A stretch of 64,000 nt of DNA from Bacillota bacterium (GTDB lineage Bacteria; Bacillota; Clostridia; Tissierellales; Sedimentibacteraceae). A program made the translations under genes and the position numbers. The DNA is taken from positions 1-64,000 of the forward strand of contig JAEXUD010000061.1 in NCBI GenBank assembly GCA_023453025.1. Direction: 5' to 3'. Shown here piece by piece: positions 41,203-51,051 of this stretch; positions within the stretch are counted from its first letter, which is position 1, and each line of letters begins with the position of its first letter. The notes beneath the pieces are model-generated. The model did no database searches, was not told the DNA's origin, and saw only the letters and a program-made list of their open reading frames with translations.

Positions 41203-42426
41203 ATGAACTTTGACCTAATTATGCAAAATGATAATGAACTTTACAGCGCAATGATGGAAGAAAAAGAAAGGCAAAACATAAACATCGAATTAATAGCTTC
41301 CGAGAACTTTGTATCTGAAGCTGTTCTTCAAGCGATGGGAAGCCATCTGACAAATAAGTATGCCGAAGGATACCCGGGAAAAAGGTACTATGGCGGATGC
41401 GAATTTGTTGACAAGGTAGAAAACCTGGCGAGGGAAAGAGCAAAAAAAATATTTAATGCAGACCACGCTAATGTGCAGCCTCATTCAGGCTCAAATGCAA
41501 ATTTTGGAGTTTATTTCTCAGTTTTGAAACCGGGAGATAAGATTCTTGGAATGGACTTATCTCAAGGGGGACATTTAACACACGGAAGCCCCGTGAACAT
41601 GTCCGGAGCATATTTCAATGTTGTTTTTTATGGAGTAAGTAAAGAAAATGAAACAATTGATTATGATGAAGTAAGAAAAATTGCAAGACGTGAACAGCCT
41701 AAACTTATTGTTGCCGGAGCAAGTGCATATTCAAGATTTATTGATTTCAAGGAATTCCGAAGCATTGCTGATGAAGTAGGAGCATATTTCATGGTTGACA
41801 TGGCTCATATAGCCGGTATTGTGGCAGCAGGTCTCCATCCAAATCCGGTTGAATATGCAGATTTTGTAACTACAACAACTCATAAGACACTAAGAGGTCC
41901 AAGAGGCGGCATGATTCTTTGTAAAAATGAATTTGCACAGAAAATAGACAAAGCCATATTCCCAGGTATTCAGGGCGGACCATTGATGCATGTAATAGCT
42001 GCAAAAGCCGTTTGTTTCAAGGAAGTCATGGAAGACAGCTTTAAAGCTTATCAGCAGCAGGTATTAAGTAATGCTAAAATACTGTCTCAGGAACTTTCTG
42101 ACAGAGGTTTTAGAATTGTATCAGGAGGAACTGACAATCATTTAATGCTCGTTGATTTAAGAAACAAGGATATAACAGGCAAAGAAGCAGAAAAAATGCT
42201 GGATGAAATTCATATTACTACAAATAAGAACACAATTCCTTTTGACCCGCAGAGTCCTTTTGTAACAAGCGGCCTAAGGATTGGAACCCCCGCTGTAACA
42301 ACAAGAGGAATGAAGGAAGCTGAAATGTCTGAGCTGGCTGCTATAATTGACAAAGCACTAAGCAAAGAAGAAGACCAGAATATATTGAGAAATAAAGTTC
42401 TGGAGTTAACATCCAAATTTAAATAG
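41203..42426 (+). CDS. glyA: Serine hydroxymethyltransferase
   Basis: A 407-residue fold-type I PLP enzyme interconverting serine and glycine with tetrahydrofolate. The PLP Lys is in VTTTTHKTLRGPRGG. Other family stretches are ASENFVSEAV, YAEGYPGKRYYGG and DMAHIAGIVAAG. It begins nine bases after alr with AGGAGATAT as its site, so the pair is one operon. It links one-carbon metabolism to the serine genes at 28-32 kb. Confidence 0.97.
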   Translation: MNFDLIMQNDNELYSAMMEEKERQNINIELIASENFVSEAVLQAMGSHLTNKYAEGYPGKRYYGGCEFVDKVENLARERAKKIFNADHANVQPHSGSNANFGVYFSVLKPGDKILGMDLSQGGHLTHGSPVNMSGAYFNVVFYGVSKENETIDYDEVRKIARREQPKLIVAGASAYSRFIDFKEFRSIADEVGAYFMVDMAHIAGIVAAGLHPNPVEYADFVTTTTHKTLRGPRGGMILCKNEFAQKIDKAIFPGIQGGPLMHVIAAKAVCFKEVMEDSFKAYQQQVLSNAKILSQELSDRGFRIVSGGTDNHLMLVDLRNKDITGKEAEKMLDEIHITTNKNTIPFDPQSPFVTSGLRIGTPAVTTRGMKEAEMSELAAIIDKALSKEEDQNILRNKVLELTSKFK

Positions 42427-42459
42427 AATAGCGAAGAAATTCTTTTTTGTATGCAAAAT

Positions 42460-42507
42460 AAAGGCAGACTCAAATTTAATTTAGTTGTGTTCTGCTCTTT
42501 TTTTATT
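42460..42507 (+). terminator. alr-glyA terminator (imperfect)
   Basis: GCAGA/TCTGC stem with weak inner pairing, followed by TCTTTTTTT. Confidence 0.5.
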
Positions 42508-42620
42508 TTAATGTGTCTTTTTAAATCATTTAATGTAAAATATAGTTTTTTATCCGAAAACAAATGTCGTATATTGTATGTCAAATGCAAAAAGTTGTTT
42601 CTATATTGCGGAAAATTTGC

Positions 42621-42649
42621 TTGCAAAAACATGTACAAAGTGTTATAAT
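42621..42649 (+). promoter_or_regulatory. liv operon promoter
   Basis: TTGCAA (42621-42626), 17-base spacer, TATAAT (42644-42649), 34 bases before livK. Confidence 0.85.
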
Positions 42650-42683
42650 CATTAAAATTCAATCAATAGGTGAGGAGAAGATT

Positions 42684-43859
42684 ATGAAAAGAAAATTATC
42701 ATTATTATTAAGCTTATTAATGATTCTTTCAATGTTTACTGCATGTGCTCAAGAACAGGGATCAAACACAGATACCGAATCAGGCAGTGATGTTATAAAA
42801 ATAGGGGTTTTTGAACCCCTGACCGGCGAGAACGGCGGCGGCGGCTTACAAGAGCTTGATGGTATCAAATATGCAAACAAAATGTATCCGGAAGTATTAG
42901 GCAAAAAAATAGAGCTTGTAATAGTTGATAACAAAAGCGATAAAGGTGAAGCAACCACGGCTGTAACAAGACTTATAGAAAAAGATAAGGTTGTTGCAAT
43001 AATTGGTTCTTATGGCTCAGGTGTTTCAATAGCAGCAGGAGACATAATCAAAAATGCAAATATACCTACAATGGGAGCTTCATGTACAAACCCAATGGTT
43101 ACTCAAGGAAATGAATACTACTTCCGCGCATGCTTCTTAGACCCATTCCAAGGAAAAGTAATGGCTAACTATGCATTGGATCAAGGTGCTAAAACAGCTG
43201 CTGTAATTATGCAGAACGGAGATGACTATTCAATAGGTCTTGGAAACTTCTTTATGGATGCGTTCAAAGAATTGACCGGAGATGATAACAGTATAGTAGA
43301 TGTATCTGAATTCCAGGTTAATGATACAGACTTTAATGCCATCCTTACAAATGTCAAGGCTAAAAACCCGGATGTAATATTTGCTCCAAGCTCGGCAACA
43401 ACAGCTCCATTGATTATTAAGCAGGCAAGAGCTCTTGGTATTGAAAGCTTAATTATGGGCGGGGATACCTGGGAAAATCCGGCTGTTATAGATGTAGCGG
43501 GAGATGATGCTGAAGGTATTGTACTTTCAACCTTCTTTGATGAAAATGACCCTGCAACCGAAGAAGCAAGAGTGTTTGTTGAAGGATACAAGAAAGAATT
43601 GGCAGGCAAAGAGCCTATTATACCTGCAGTTGCGGCTTTAGGTTATGATGCATATCTTTTAGTAAGAGATGCTATCGAGCGTGCCGGTTCTACAGACGGT
43701 GCCGCAATAAAAGATGCATTAAACGCTACAAAAGATTTTGAAGGTGTTACAGGTGTAATTAACTTCACCGACGAAGGAGACGCCGACAAAAATATAGCAG
43801 TTATTAAAACAGTTGAAGGCGGACAATTTGTTTATATAGACACAGTTGAAGTTAAATAG
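42684..43859 (+). CDS. livK: Branched-chain amino acid ABC transporter substrate-binding lipoprotein
   Basis: A 391-residue type I periplasmic-binding-fold lipoprotein. The signal peptide ends in MFTACAQ (lipobox). The family start is IKIGVFEPLTGENGGGG, then IGSYGSGVSIAAGDI, the ligand-hinge region. The ATG at 42684 follows GAGGAG and lies downstream of the promoter; the longer frame to 42564 would start upstream of it. It delivers Leu/Ile/Val or related amino acids to LivHMGF. A hairpin after the gene may raise its level relative to the permeases. Confidence 0.92.
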   Translation: MKRKLSLLLSLLMILSMFTACAQEQGSNTDTESGSDVIKIGVFEPLTGENGGGGLQELDGIKYANKMYPEVLGKKIELVIVDNKSDKGEATTAVTRLIEKDKVVAIIGSYGSGVSIAAGDIIKNANIPTMGASCTNPMVTQGNEYYFRACFLDPFQGKVMANYALDQGAKTAAVIMQNGDDYSIGLGNFFMDAFKELTGDDNSIVDVSEFQVNDTDFNAILTNVKAKNPDVIFAPSSATTAPLIIKQARALGIESLIMGGDTWENPAVIDVAGDDAEGIVLSTFFDENDPATEEARVFVEGYKKELAGKEPIIPAVAALGYDAYLLVRDAIERAGSTDGAAIKDALNATKDFEGVTGVINFTDEGDADKNIAVIKTVEGGQFVYIDTVEVK

Positions 43860-43872
43860 TTATATAAAGCTC

Positions 43873-43900
43873 AAAGGGCGAACAAATCGTTCGCCTTTTT
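43873..43900 (+). terminator. Internal terminator between livK and livH
   Basis: GGGCGAAC/GTTCGCCT with AAATC loop and TTTTT. It probably lets most transcripts stop after the binding protein gene. Confidence 0.8.
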
Positions 43901-43931
43901 GCAATTATCAGACTATTATTGGAGGAAAAAT

Positions 43932-44825
43932 ATGACTTTTGAAATTTTCATGCAGCAGCTTGCCAACGGAATTTCCATCGGAAGTCTTTATGCCCTCATA
44001 GCCATCGGTTATACAATGGTTTATGGAATATTAAGACTTATTAATTTTGCCCATGGTGATATATTCATGATGGCAGCATATTTTATGGTATTTAGCATGG
44101 TCAACTTCAATTTGCCATGGTATGTATCAATGGTGATTGTAATTATTGCAACAATCATGCTTGGCGTATTAATAGAAAAGGTAGCATACAGACCCCTGCG
44201 CAATGCTCCGCGTATGTCAATAATGATATCTGCAATCGGTGTTTCATTTCTATTAGAAAATCTGGCAACCTACTTATTTACAGGAGTGCCTAAAGGATTT
44301 CCTGATATAGCGATACTGACAAAAGCAATCAGCTTTGGAAATATATCATTATCAGTGGTAACAGTGGTAACACCAATAATTACATTAATATTATTGTATG
44401 TTGTTCTTTTTATAACTAATAAAACTAAAATCGGAATGGCTATGAGAGCTGCTTCCATTGATTTTGAAACTGCACGCTTAATGGGGATAAATATAAACCG
44501 TGTTATTTCTACCACATTTATTATTGGCTCCGGTCTTGCCGCAATAGGCGCAATACTATGGGGCTCCAAATATCCCTCTGTAATTCCTTTGATGGGTGTT
44601 ATGCCCGGAATAAAATGCTTTATAGCCGCCGTTCTCGGTGGCATAGGAAATACCACAGGCGCTGTTCTCGGTGGTTTCATTCTGGGAATGTCTGAAATAA
44701 TGCTTGTAACCTTTTTGCCTTCCTTGACAGGATACAGGGATGCTATAGCTTTCATTATATTAATAGTTGTATTGTTGGTTAAACCAACTGGACTTCTTGG
44801 AGAGAAGGTGACAGATAAGGTATGA
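43932..44825 (+). CDS. livH: Branched-chain amino acid ABC transporter permease LivH
   Basis: A 297-residue permease with about eight segments. N-terminal LANGISIGSLYALIAIGYTM and MVYGILRLINFAHGDIFM are family marks. VIPLMGVMPGIKCFIAAVLG and GIGNTTGAVLGG appear later. Start ATG 43932 has GGAGG six bases upstream. It overlaps livM by four bases. Confidence 0.94.
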   Translation: MTFEIFMQQLANGISIGSLYALIAIGYTMVYGILRLINFAHGDIFMMAAYFMVFSMVNFNLPWYVSMVIVIIATIMLGVLIEKVAYRPLRNAPRMSIMISAIGVSFLLENLATYLFTGVPKGFPDIAILTKAISFGNISLSVVTVVTPIITLILLYVVLFITNKTKIGMAMRAASIDFETARLMGININRVISTTFIIGSGLAAIGAILWGSKYPSVIPLMGVMPGIKCFIAAVLGGIGNTTGAVLGGFILGMSEIMLVTFLPSLTGYRDAIAFIILIVVLLVKPTGLLGEKVTDKV

Positions 44826-45907
44826 TAAATCAAAGAAAAAATCAAAATATAAAGCTTTATTTAATAATATTTGCAGTCTTTGCAGTCTTCATTGTACTAT
44901 TAGATTTTAAAATAATAGGTGATAACTACGTAAGACGTGTCTTGAATCTTGCGGCAATTTATACAATAGTAAGTGTCTCAATGAACCTGGTTAACGGATT
45001 TACCGGTTTATTTTCATTAGGACAGGCGGGATTTATGGCTATAGGAGCCTATACTGTTGCAATTTTAACAGTTCCTATAGAAAAGCGCGCCGCAATTTTT
45101 TATGTAATAGATCAAAATCCGGTTTTAGCTCAGATTGAGCTTCCATTTGCAGCTGCACTTATACTGGGAGGAATTTTTGCAGCACTTGTTGCAATTATAA
45201 TCGGTATTCCGGTTCTTCGGTTAAAGAGTGACTACTTGGCAATTGCAACACTTGGCTTTTCAGAAATAATAAGGATTATATTTACTAATGCAAAGTCTAT
45301 AACCAACGGTGCGCTCGGTATAAAAAGCATCCCTGAAATGCCTACAATGTGGGTTTTCTTCGGAGTCATGATTCTGTCCATAGCTTTCGTTGTGCTTCTG
45401 ATAAACTCGAGCTACGGAAGGGCATTTAAGGCTATACGGGAAGATGACATAGCAGCAGAGTCAATGGGTATAAATTTATTTAAACACAAGGTTATGAGCT
45501 TTGCTATCGGAGCTTTTTTTGCCGGAATAGGAGGAGGGCTGCTTGCTTCCTTATTAGGAACTGTTGACCCTAAACAATTTTATTTTACAATGACATACAA
45601 CTTTCTGCTAATTATAGTGCTGGGCGGTATGGGAAGTATTTCAGGTACTGTTATTGCTTCCTTCATAGTTACGGTAGGTCTTGAAGTGCTGAGATTCTTT
45701 GATGAACCTCTCACATTGCTTGGATTTAACATTCCAATATTCAGAGCAGGATTAAGAATGGTAATTTTCTCAGCTCTTTTAATGGTATTGGTACTATTCT
45801 TCAGAAACGGTCTTATGGGTCAGAAAGAACTGTCCTGGGACATGATTAAAAGCTGGTTCAATAAGAAAAGCCTCTTTAAAAAAGCAAAAAAAGGAGGTAC
45901 AGTATAA
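44822..45907 (+). CDS. livM: Branched-chain amino acid ABC transporter permease LivM
   Basis: A 361-residue permease. Family traits are VNGFTGLFSLGQAGFMAIGA, IGIPVLRLKSDYLAIATLGF and FAIGAFFAGIGGGLLASLLG. It forms the membrane channel with LivH. Overlaps livH (ATGA) and livG (one base), so the operon is tightly coupled. Confidence 0.94.
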   Translation: MINQRKNQNIKLYLIIFAVFAVFIVLLDFKIIGDNYVRRVLNLAAIYTIVSVSMNLVNGFTGLFSLGQAGFMAIGAYTVAILTVPIEKRAAIFYVIDQNPVLAQIELPFAAALILGGIFAALVAIIIGIPVLRLKSDYLAIATLGFSEIIRIIFTNAKSITNGALGIKSIPEMPTMWVFFGVMILSIAFVVLLINSSYGRAFKAIREDDIAAESMGINLFKHKVMSFAIGAFFAGIGGGLLASLLGTVDPKQFYFTMTYNFLLIIVLGGMGSISGTVIASFIVTVGLEVLRFFDEPLTLLGFNIPIFRAGLRMVIFSALLMVLVLFFRNGLMGQKELSWDMIKSWFNKKSLFKKAKKGGTV

Positions 45908-46677
45908 TGGGTATTTTAAAAGTAGATAATGTAATAATGCAATTTGGCGGCGTAACAGCTGTCAATAACCTTAATATAGATGTTGAGGAAGGAAGAATAG
46001 AAGCATTGATAGGCCCTAACGGTGCAGGTAAAACAACTGCTTTTAATGTTATAACAGGTGTGTATACTCCTACAAAGGGCAGTGTTTATTATAATGATGA
46101 AAAAATCACCGGTTTATCACCCGACAAAATAACTAAAATGGGTATTGCCAGAACCTTTCAAAATATTCGTTTGTTCAAAAACCTGACTGTACTGGACAAC
46201 ATCTTGGTTGCAAACCACCTGCACGTTAAAAGCAATTTTTTATCATATACCACAAGAATGCCCTGGTCGAGAAATGAAGAAAAAGATATGCGCACAAAAT
46301 CAGAAATGCTTCTGGAAAAGCTTGGACTTCTGAAATTGAAAAATGAAATCGCAAGCTCACTTCCCTACGGCGAACAAAGAAAGCTGGAAATAGCGAGAGC
46401 ACTGGCAACAGATGCAAAGCTTCTGCTGTTGGATGAGCCGGCAGCAGGTATGAATCCAAGCGAAACAATGCAGCTTTCCCGTTTTATTCATACCATAAGA
46501 GATGAGTTCCAATTGACTATCTTTATGATAGAGCATCATATGGATCTTGTAATGGAAATATCTGACAAAATATATGTTCTGGATTTTGGCCAGCTCATAG
46601 CTCAGGGAACAGCCGATGAGGTAAAAAACAACCCAAGAGTTATAGAAGCTTACCTGGGGGTGGAAGAAGATGCTTGA
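45907..46677 (+). CDS. livG: Branched-chain amino acid ABC transporter ATPase LivG
   Basis: A 256-residue ATPase with Walker A IGPNGAGKTTAFNVITG, the LivG-specific GIARTFQNIRLFKNLTV, signature LPYGEQRKLEIARAL and Walker B LLLLDEPAAGMNPSE. Overlaps livF by eight bases. Confidence 0.95.
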   Translation: MGILKVDNVIMQFGGVTAVNNLNIDVEEGRIEALIGPNGAGKTTAFNVITGVYTPTKGSVYYNDEKITGLSPDKITKMGIARTFQNIRLFKNLTVLDNILVANHLHVKSNFLSYTTRMPWSRNEEKDMRTKSEMLLEKLGLLKLKNEIASSLPYGEQRKLEIARALATDAKLLLLDEPAAGMNPSETMQLSRFIHTIRDEFQLTIFMIEHHMDLVMEISDKIYVLDFGQLIAQGTADEVKNNPRVIEAYLGVEEDA

Positions 46678-47377
46678 TATAAAAAATTTACATGTTAACT
46701 ATGGCGGAATATCTGCTGTAAAGGGCATCAACATAAGTGTTCCGGAGAAATCAATCGTAACTCTCATAGGTGCCAACGGCGCAGGTAAAAGCACAACTCT
46801 CAGAACCATTGCAGGACTTGTAAAGCCCAGTATCGGAGAAATAACCTTCCTGGGTAAAAATATAATCGGTAAAGATACAATAGACATAGTAGCAGGCGGA
46901 ATTACCCTGGTTCCTGAAGGAAGAAGAGTTTTTGCAAATTTAACAGTATTGGAGAACTTAAAAATTGGTGCATATCTTCAAAAAGAATCTTTAGAAGACA
47001 GCATAAAAAGAGTATATGATTTGTTCCCGAGACTAAAGGAACGTTCCTGGCAGCTGGCCGGAACCCTTTCAGGAGGAGAGCAGCAAATGCTGGCTGTTGG
47101 AAGAGCTCTTATGGCGAAACCAAAGCTGATAATGATGGATGAGCCTTCACTTGGCCTCGCTCCTTTGATAGTCAACGGTATTTTTGATATTATTAAGGAA
47201 ATCAATAAATCAGGAACTACAATACTATTGATAGAGCAAAATGCAAATAAAGCATTAAAGGTAGCTGATTACGGCTATGTATTAGAAACAGGAAACATCA
47301 CAATGGAAGGAAAGGGTCTGGAACTTTTGCAAGATGAAAAAGTAAAGGATGCTTACCTGGGCACTTCAAAAAAATAA
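46670..47377 (+). CDS. livF: Branched-chain amino acid ABC transporter ATPase LivF
   Basis: A 235-residue ATPase with Walker A IGANGAGKSTTLRTIAGL, signature LSGGEQQMLAVGRALM, Walker B LIMMDEPSLGLAPL and the LivF end YVLETGNITMEGKG. Last gene of the operon, followed by a strong terminator. Confidence 0.95.
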   Translation: MLDIKNLHVNYGGISAVKGINISVPEKSIVTLIGANGAGKSTTLRTIAGLVKPSIGEITFLGKNIIGKDTIDIVAGGITLVPEGRRVFANLTVLENLKIGAYLQKESLEDSIKRVYDLFPRLKERSWQLAGTLSGGEQQMLAVGRALMAKPKLIMMDEPSLGLAPLIVNGIFDIIKEINKSGTTILLIEQNANKALKVADYGYVLETGNITMEGKGLELLQDEKVKDAYLGTSKK

Positions 47378-47384
47378 ATTATAC

Positions 47385-47418
47385 AAATGAGGCTGATTTA
47401 TCAGTCTCATTTTTTTTC
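47385..47418 (+). terminator. liv operon terminator
   Basis: AAATGAGGCTGA/TCAGTCTCATTT with a TTTA loop, then TTTTT. Confidence 0.9.
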
Positions 47419-47422
47419 AAAC

Positions 47423-47450
47423 AAAAAGGCCGTATAGCTTACGACCTTTT
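47423..47450 (-). terminator. hup terminator
   Basis: Minus strand AAAAGGTCGTA/TACGGCCTTTTT hairpin, just after the HU gene. Confidence 0.85.
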
Positions 47451-47469
47451 ATTTATGTTTATTCTCTTA

Positions 47470-47745
47470 CTAATTTACTGCTTCTTTCAATGATTTTCCT
47501 GCTTTGAACACCGGTGCTTTTGAAGCTGGTATTTCTATTGTTTCGCCAGGATTTCTAGGATTTCTTCCTTGTCTTTCCTTTCTGTCTCTAACTTCAAAAG
47601 TTCCAAATCCAACTAATTGAACTTTGCCGCCTGCTACTAGTTCTTCTTTTATTGTTTCCATAAATCCATTTAATGCTTTTTCTGCATCTTTCTTTGTAAA
47701 TCCAGTTTTTTCTGCAACACTAGCAATTAATTCAGCTTTATTCAT
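47470..47745 (-). CDS. hup: DNA-binding protein HU
   Basis: A 91-residue nucleoid protein. The signature GFGTFEVRDRKERQGRNPRN is present, with the intercalating Pro in RNPGETIEIPASK. It bends DNA as a homodimer. It follows mazG by 47 bases on the same strand; the spoVB-mazG-hup order is shared with other Bacillota. Confidence 0.97.
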   Translation of the reverse strand: MNKAELIASVAEKTGFTKKDAEKALNGFMETIKEELVAGGKVQLVGFGTFEVRDRKERQGRNPRNPGETIEIPASKAPVFKAGKSLKEAVN

Positions 47746-47792
47746 TAAAAACCCTCCTTAATAATTGTTCTTTTGTTTTTTTATCTAAATTC

Positions 47793-49226
47793 CTATTGGA
47801 ACTTTGATTCTTCCCATAACTCATCCATTTCTTCAAGTGTCATTTGTTTTAGGTCCTTGGTTGAGTGTGTTTCAATATACTCAAATCTGTTGATAAATTT
47901 GTTAATTGTCTTATTAAGTGCAATGTCAGGATTTATTTTCACGAACCTTGCAAGGTTAACAAGAGCAAATAACAAGTCCCCGAACTCTTCTTCCATTCTA
48001 GTTGAATCATTTTTCTCGTATTCCTCAATAAATTCCAAGAGTTCTTCTTTAATTTTTACCACGGCACCATCTGCATCAGGCCAGTCAAAGCCTACTTCAG
48101 CCGCTCTTTTTTGAATTTTGTAGCTTCTGCTGAGCGGTGACAGCGCTTTTGGCACATTTTTCAAATTATCTGTATATGTACTTAAGTTCTTTTCCTTAAG
48201 CTTCGATGATTCCCAGTTTTCCATAGCCTCCTTGGCATCGCTGGCTTTAACATCCCCAAATACATGCGGGTGTCTTGAATACATTTTTTTGCATAAATTT
48301 GTTACTACCTCACTGAAATTAAAATATCCATCCTCACTGCCAAGCTCTGCATGGAACACAACCTGAAACAGCAAATCACCAAGCTCTTCGACCAGATTAT
48401 CTATGTCATCATTATCAATAGCATCAACCACCTCATAGGCTTCTTCAATTACATGCTGCCTTACAGATTCATGGGACTGTTTCCTATCCCAGGGACATCC
48501 GTCAGGACCTCTCAATATTTTCACAATTCTGCATAGATTAGTAACATTATACACTGTATCTTTTGAGATTTCAATAGGCAGAATGCAAAAATATGTTGAA
48601 AATCCGTAATTTTTTTCTTGATCCAGCATAAAAAGAGGTATTTTTTTTACTTTTTCCTCCAAAACATCAATTTTTAATACAGGTGCGTCATCATGATATA
48701 CTTCCATTAACTTCAATTTTAGTTGAGAAGCCATTTCACTATCATCTACTTGGGTTACAATATTCAGTGAATTTATATCAAAGGAAAATTCATCAGCTTC
48801 GAGACAATCCAGCACCTTGATTGATTTATAATCTGAATATCCTGAAAGCTTGATGCATTTGTCTAAAAAGCTTATTCCATCAATTATTATTGTATTTATT
48901 TGGTTTTTATATTCATTTAACAGCTTTTTTGTTACAGCCTCACCATAATATGGGCTTCCTGCAATGCAATAATTGATTTTACCGTGCTCATTAGCAAGCT
49001 CAAATAATTTATCGGCTATATTTTTATAAACTTTATCAAATGTATCGTATTTTTCAAAAAAATCATCAAAACATTCTATTTGAATATCTTTCTTAAGCTT
49101 TTGTATAACCGGATGTCTTTCTGTCCTCGCAAATGCAGGTATATTTTCACTTAGAGCTTTGAAAGCCTTTAGCGTCAAATCCTCTTCGCTTCCTGCCCCC
49201 AATCCTATAATCTGAATTGTATTCAT
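47793..49226 (-). CDS. MazG nucleotide pyrophosphohydrolase fused to a tetrapyrrole-methylase-like domain (YabN)
   Basis: A 477-residue fusion. Residues ~1-215 resemble a SAM-dependent (uro)porphyrin/tetrapyrrole methylase (IQIIGLGAGSEEDLTLKAF, YCIAGSPYYGE). The C-terminal ~260 are a double MazG domain: GCPWDRKQSHESVRQHVIEE with EELGDLLFQVVFHAEL, then EFGDLLFALVNLARF. It hydrolyses (d)NTPs to NMPs, a housecleaning role. It begins one base before the end of the spoVB-like gene's stop, so the two are coupled. Confidence 0.93.
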   Translation of the reverse strand: MNTIQIIGLGAGSEEDLTLKAFKALSENIPAFARTERHPVIQKLKKDIQIECFDDFFEKYDTFDKVYKNIADKLFELANEHGKINYCIAGSPYYGEAVTKKLLNEYKNQINTIIIDGISFLDKCIKLSGYSDYKSIKVLDCLEADEFSFDINSLNIVTQVDDSEMASQLKLKLMEVYHDDAPVLKIDVLEEKVKKIPLFMLDQEKNYGFSTYFCILPIEISKDTVYNVTNLCRIVKILRGPDGCPWDRKQSHESVRQHVIEEAYEVVDAIDNDDIDNLVEELGDLLFQVVFHAELGSEDGYFNFSEVVTNLCKKMYSRHPHVFGDVKASDAKEAMENWESSKLKEKNLSTYTDNLKNVPKALSPLSRSYKIQKRAAEVGFDWPDADGAVVKIKEELLEFIEEYEKNDSTRMEEEFGDLLFALVNLARFVKINPDIALNKTINKFINRFEYIETHSTKDLKQMTLEEMDELWEESKFQ

Positions 49227-49227
49227 T

Positions 49228-50820
49228 TTATTTCCTCACAAACCTTATTAGTTTTTCTCCTTTTGGTATCATTTCCAAATCTTCCTTGGTTATAGCACCT
49301 GTAACAAATAAGCTTACTGCATAGACTATAACAGCTATGGCAATTGAACCCAATGTGGCCAAGCTTTGGCTTCCCATCACCGATTTCAGCAGACTGAAGG
49401 TGACGCCGGTTGCCAGCGCCATAAATGCAGAGGATAAAAGTGTCCTGGAAGATACCTTTATAAAATTTATTTTTATTTTTGTATTATTAATATCTCTCCA
49501 GTTCAGCACGGCAACAACCAGATATGAAATAGTCGTACTTATTGCGGCGCCTCTTATATTTATCGCCGGCATACCAATTAGTATATACGATAATATTACT
49601 TTTACTACCAAACCGATGGCTAAATTCTTTACAGGATGAAATTGCTTATTTACAGACTGCAATATTGCGGTAAAGGCTTGAACTAATGTAAGAAATATTA
49701 CACCGATGGCCAATATTTCAAGTAATGCTCCTGAGCTTGCATGTTTTTCAGGTCCCAATGATGAATATAAAAGTGCAATAACAGGTTCTGCAAGCATAAA
49801 TAAGCCAATTCCGCATGGGAGCCCTATTATCAGAGACATTTTAACTCCTGCGCTTGCTGTAGCATTAAGCTTTGCAGTCTGATTTCTTGTAAATGCTTCT
49901 GTAATAGCAGGAACCAGGCTCATTGCAACTGCAGTAGAAAACACCTGAGGGAAATTTATCAATGTTTGTGCTGTTCCGCTCAGCTCACCAAACATATCCG
50001 CTATTTGTGTATTTGTGTAACCAATAGCTGACAGTCTGTTTGATACAATGTATGAATCTGTAATTCCCATAAGCGGAGCTATAGATGCACCTATGGTTAT
50101 AGGTATCGCTATGTACAAAAGACTTTTAACTATATTCCATACCGGCTCAACCTTATTATGAGATGATGTTCTTATTTCTTCCTTTATGGTCTTTTTACTG
50201 AAGAAAAATATCAGATAAATTAATACTAACGCCGCAATACCTCCGGCCGATGCACCGAATGTAGCTCCGGCAGCAGCTTCTTCAAGACCTTTTCCAACAA
50301 ATGCATATGCCAGGTACAGCCCTACCGCTACTCTGAATATCTGCTCAATCAGCTGTGAAAGTGCAATCGGAATCATGTTTTGCGTTCCTTGGAAAAATCC
50401 CCTGTATGCAGATAATAACGGAACTGCAAACAGTGCCGGAACCAATGCCATCATAGAATAATATGAACCCGGAAATCCTAAAAAAGAAACAAGATTTCTG
50501 GCAAAAATCAAAATAAATAATGAAGATACAAGTCCTATTATGAACAATCCCCAGCGTGATACTTTGTATACCTCATATGCTCCTTCATAATTTTGAAGTG
50601 CTCTTCTTTCTGAAACCAATTTTGCTATTGCTGTAGGAAATCCTGCCAAGGATACAACCAGCAGCAAATTATATATATTATACGCCGGCTGATAATAGCC
50701 TATTCCTTCTGTTCCTATAAGATTTGTCAGCGGTATTCTGTAGATTGCTCCCAATATCTTGACAAACAATCCGGCAATGCTTAGTATTGCAGCACCCTTA
50801 ATAAAATTTTCCTTGGACAT
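49228..50820 (-). CDS. SpoVB/MurJ-like polysaccharide flippase (YabM type)
   Basis: A 530-residue, 12-14-segment MOP-family membrane protein. Family traits are KGAAILSIAGLFVKILGAIYRIP, YNIYNLLLVVSLAGFPTAIAKLV and YRGFFQGTQNMIPIALSQLIEQ. SpoVB-type proteins flip lipid-linked wall precursors, in sporulation or elongation. Position ahead of mazG and hup matches the yabM-yabN region of Bacillus. Confidence 0.9.
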   Translation of the reverse strand: MSKENFIKGAAILSIAGLFVKILGAIYRIPLTNLIGTEGIGYYQPAYNIYNLLLVVSLAGFPTAIAKLVSERRALQNYEGAYEVYKVSRWGLFIIGLVSSLFILIFARNLVSFLGFPGSYYSMMALVPALFAVPLLSAYRGFFQGTQNMIPIALSQLIEQIFRVAVGLYLAYAFVGKGLEEAAAGATFGASAGGIAALVLIYLIFFFSKKTIKEEIRTSSHNKVEPVWNIVKSLLYIAIPITIGASIAPLMGITDSYIVSNRLSAIGYTNTQIADMFGELSGTAQTLINFPQVFSTAVAMSLVPAITEAFTRNQTAKLNATASAGVKMSLIIGLPCGIGLFMLAEPVIALLYSSLGPEKHASSGALLEILAIGVIFLTLVQAFTAILQSVNKQFHPVKNLAIGLVVKVILSYILIGMPAINIRGAAISTTISYLVVAVLNWRDINNTKIKINFIKVSSRTLLSSAFMALATGVTFSLLKSVMGSQSLATLGSIAIAVIVYAVSLFVTGAITKEDLEMIPKGEKLIRFVRK

Positions 50821-50991
50821 GATAATTCCTTTCTTGCTTTACAATTAATATTTAAATTTTTTAATCCCATGTATATAGTATTGCTCATATATGTTTATTT
50901 TTCCTTAATTTTTAAGCTGATGCTGAAATAAAGTTTATCACAGAATTATGAGCTTTTAAAGAAAAATTTGTAGTTCTTTTTATTTTTATTA

Positions 50992-51018
50992 TTGGAATAT
51001 ATAAAATTGTGGTATAAT
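50992..51018 (+). promoter_or_regulatory. Promoter of recD2-comF
   Basis: TATAAT at 51013-51018 with TTGGAA at 50992-50997 (15-base spacer, short). Confidence 0.5.
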
Positions 51019-51051
51019 TCCTTAAAGGTATTAAAATACAAGGAGTATTTA

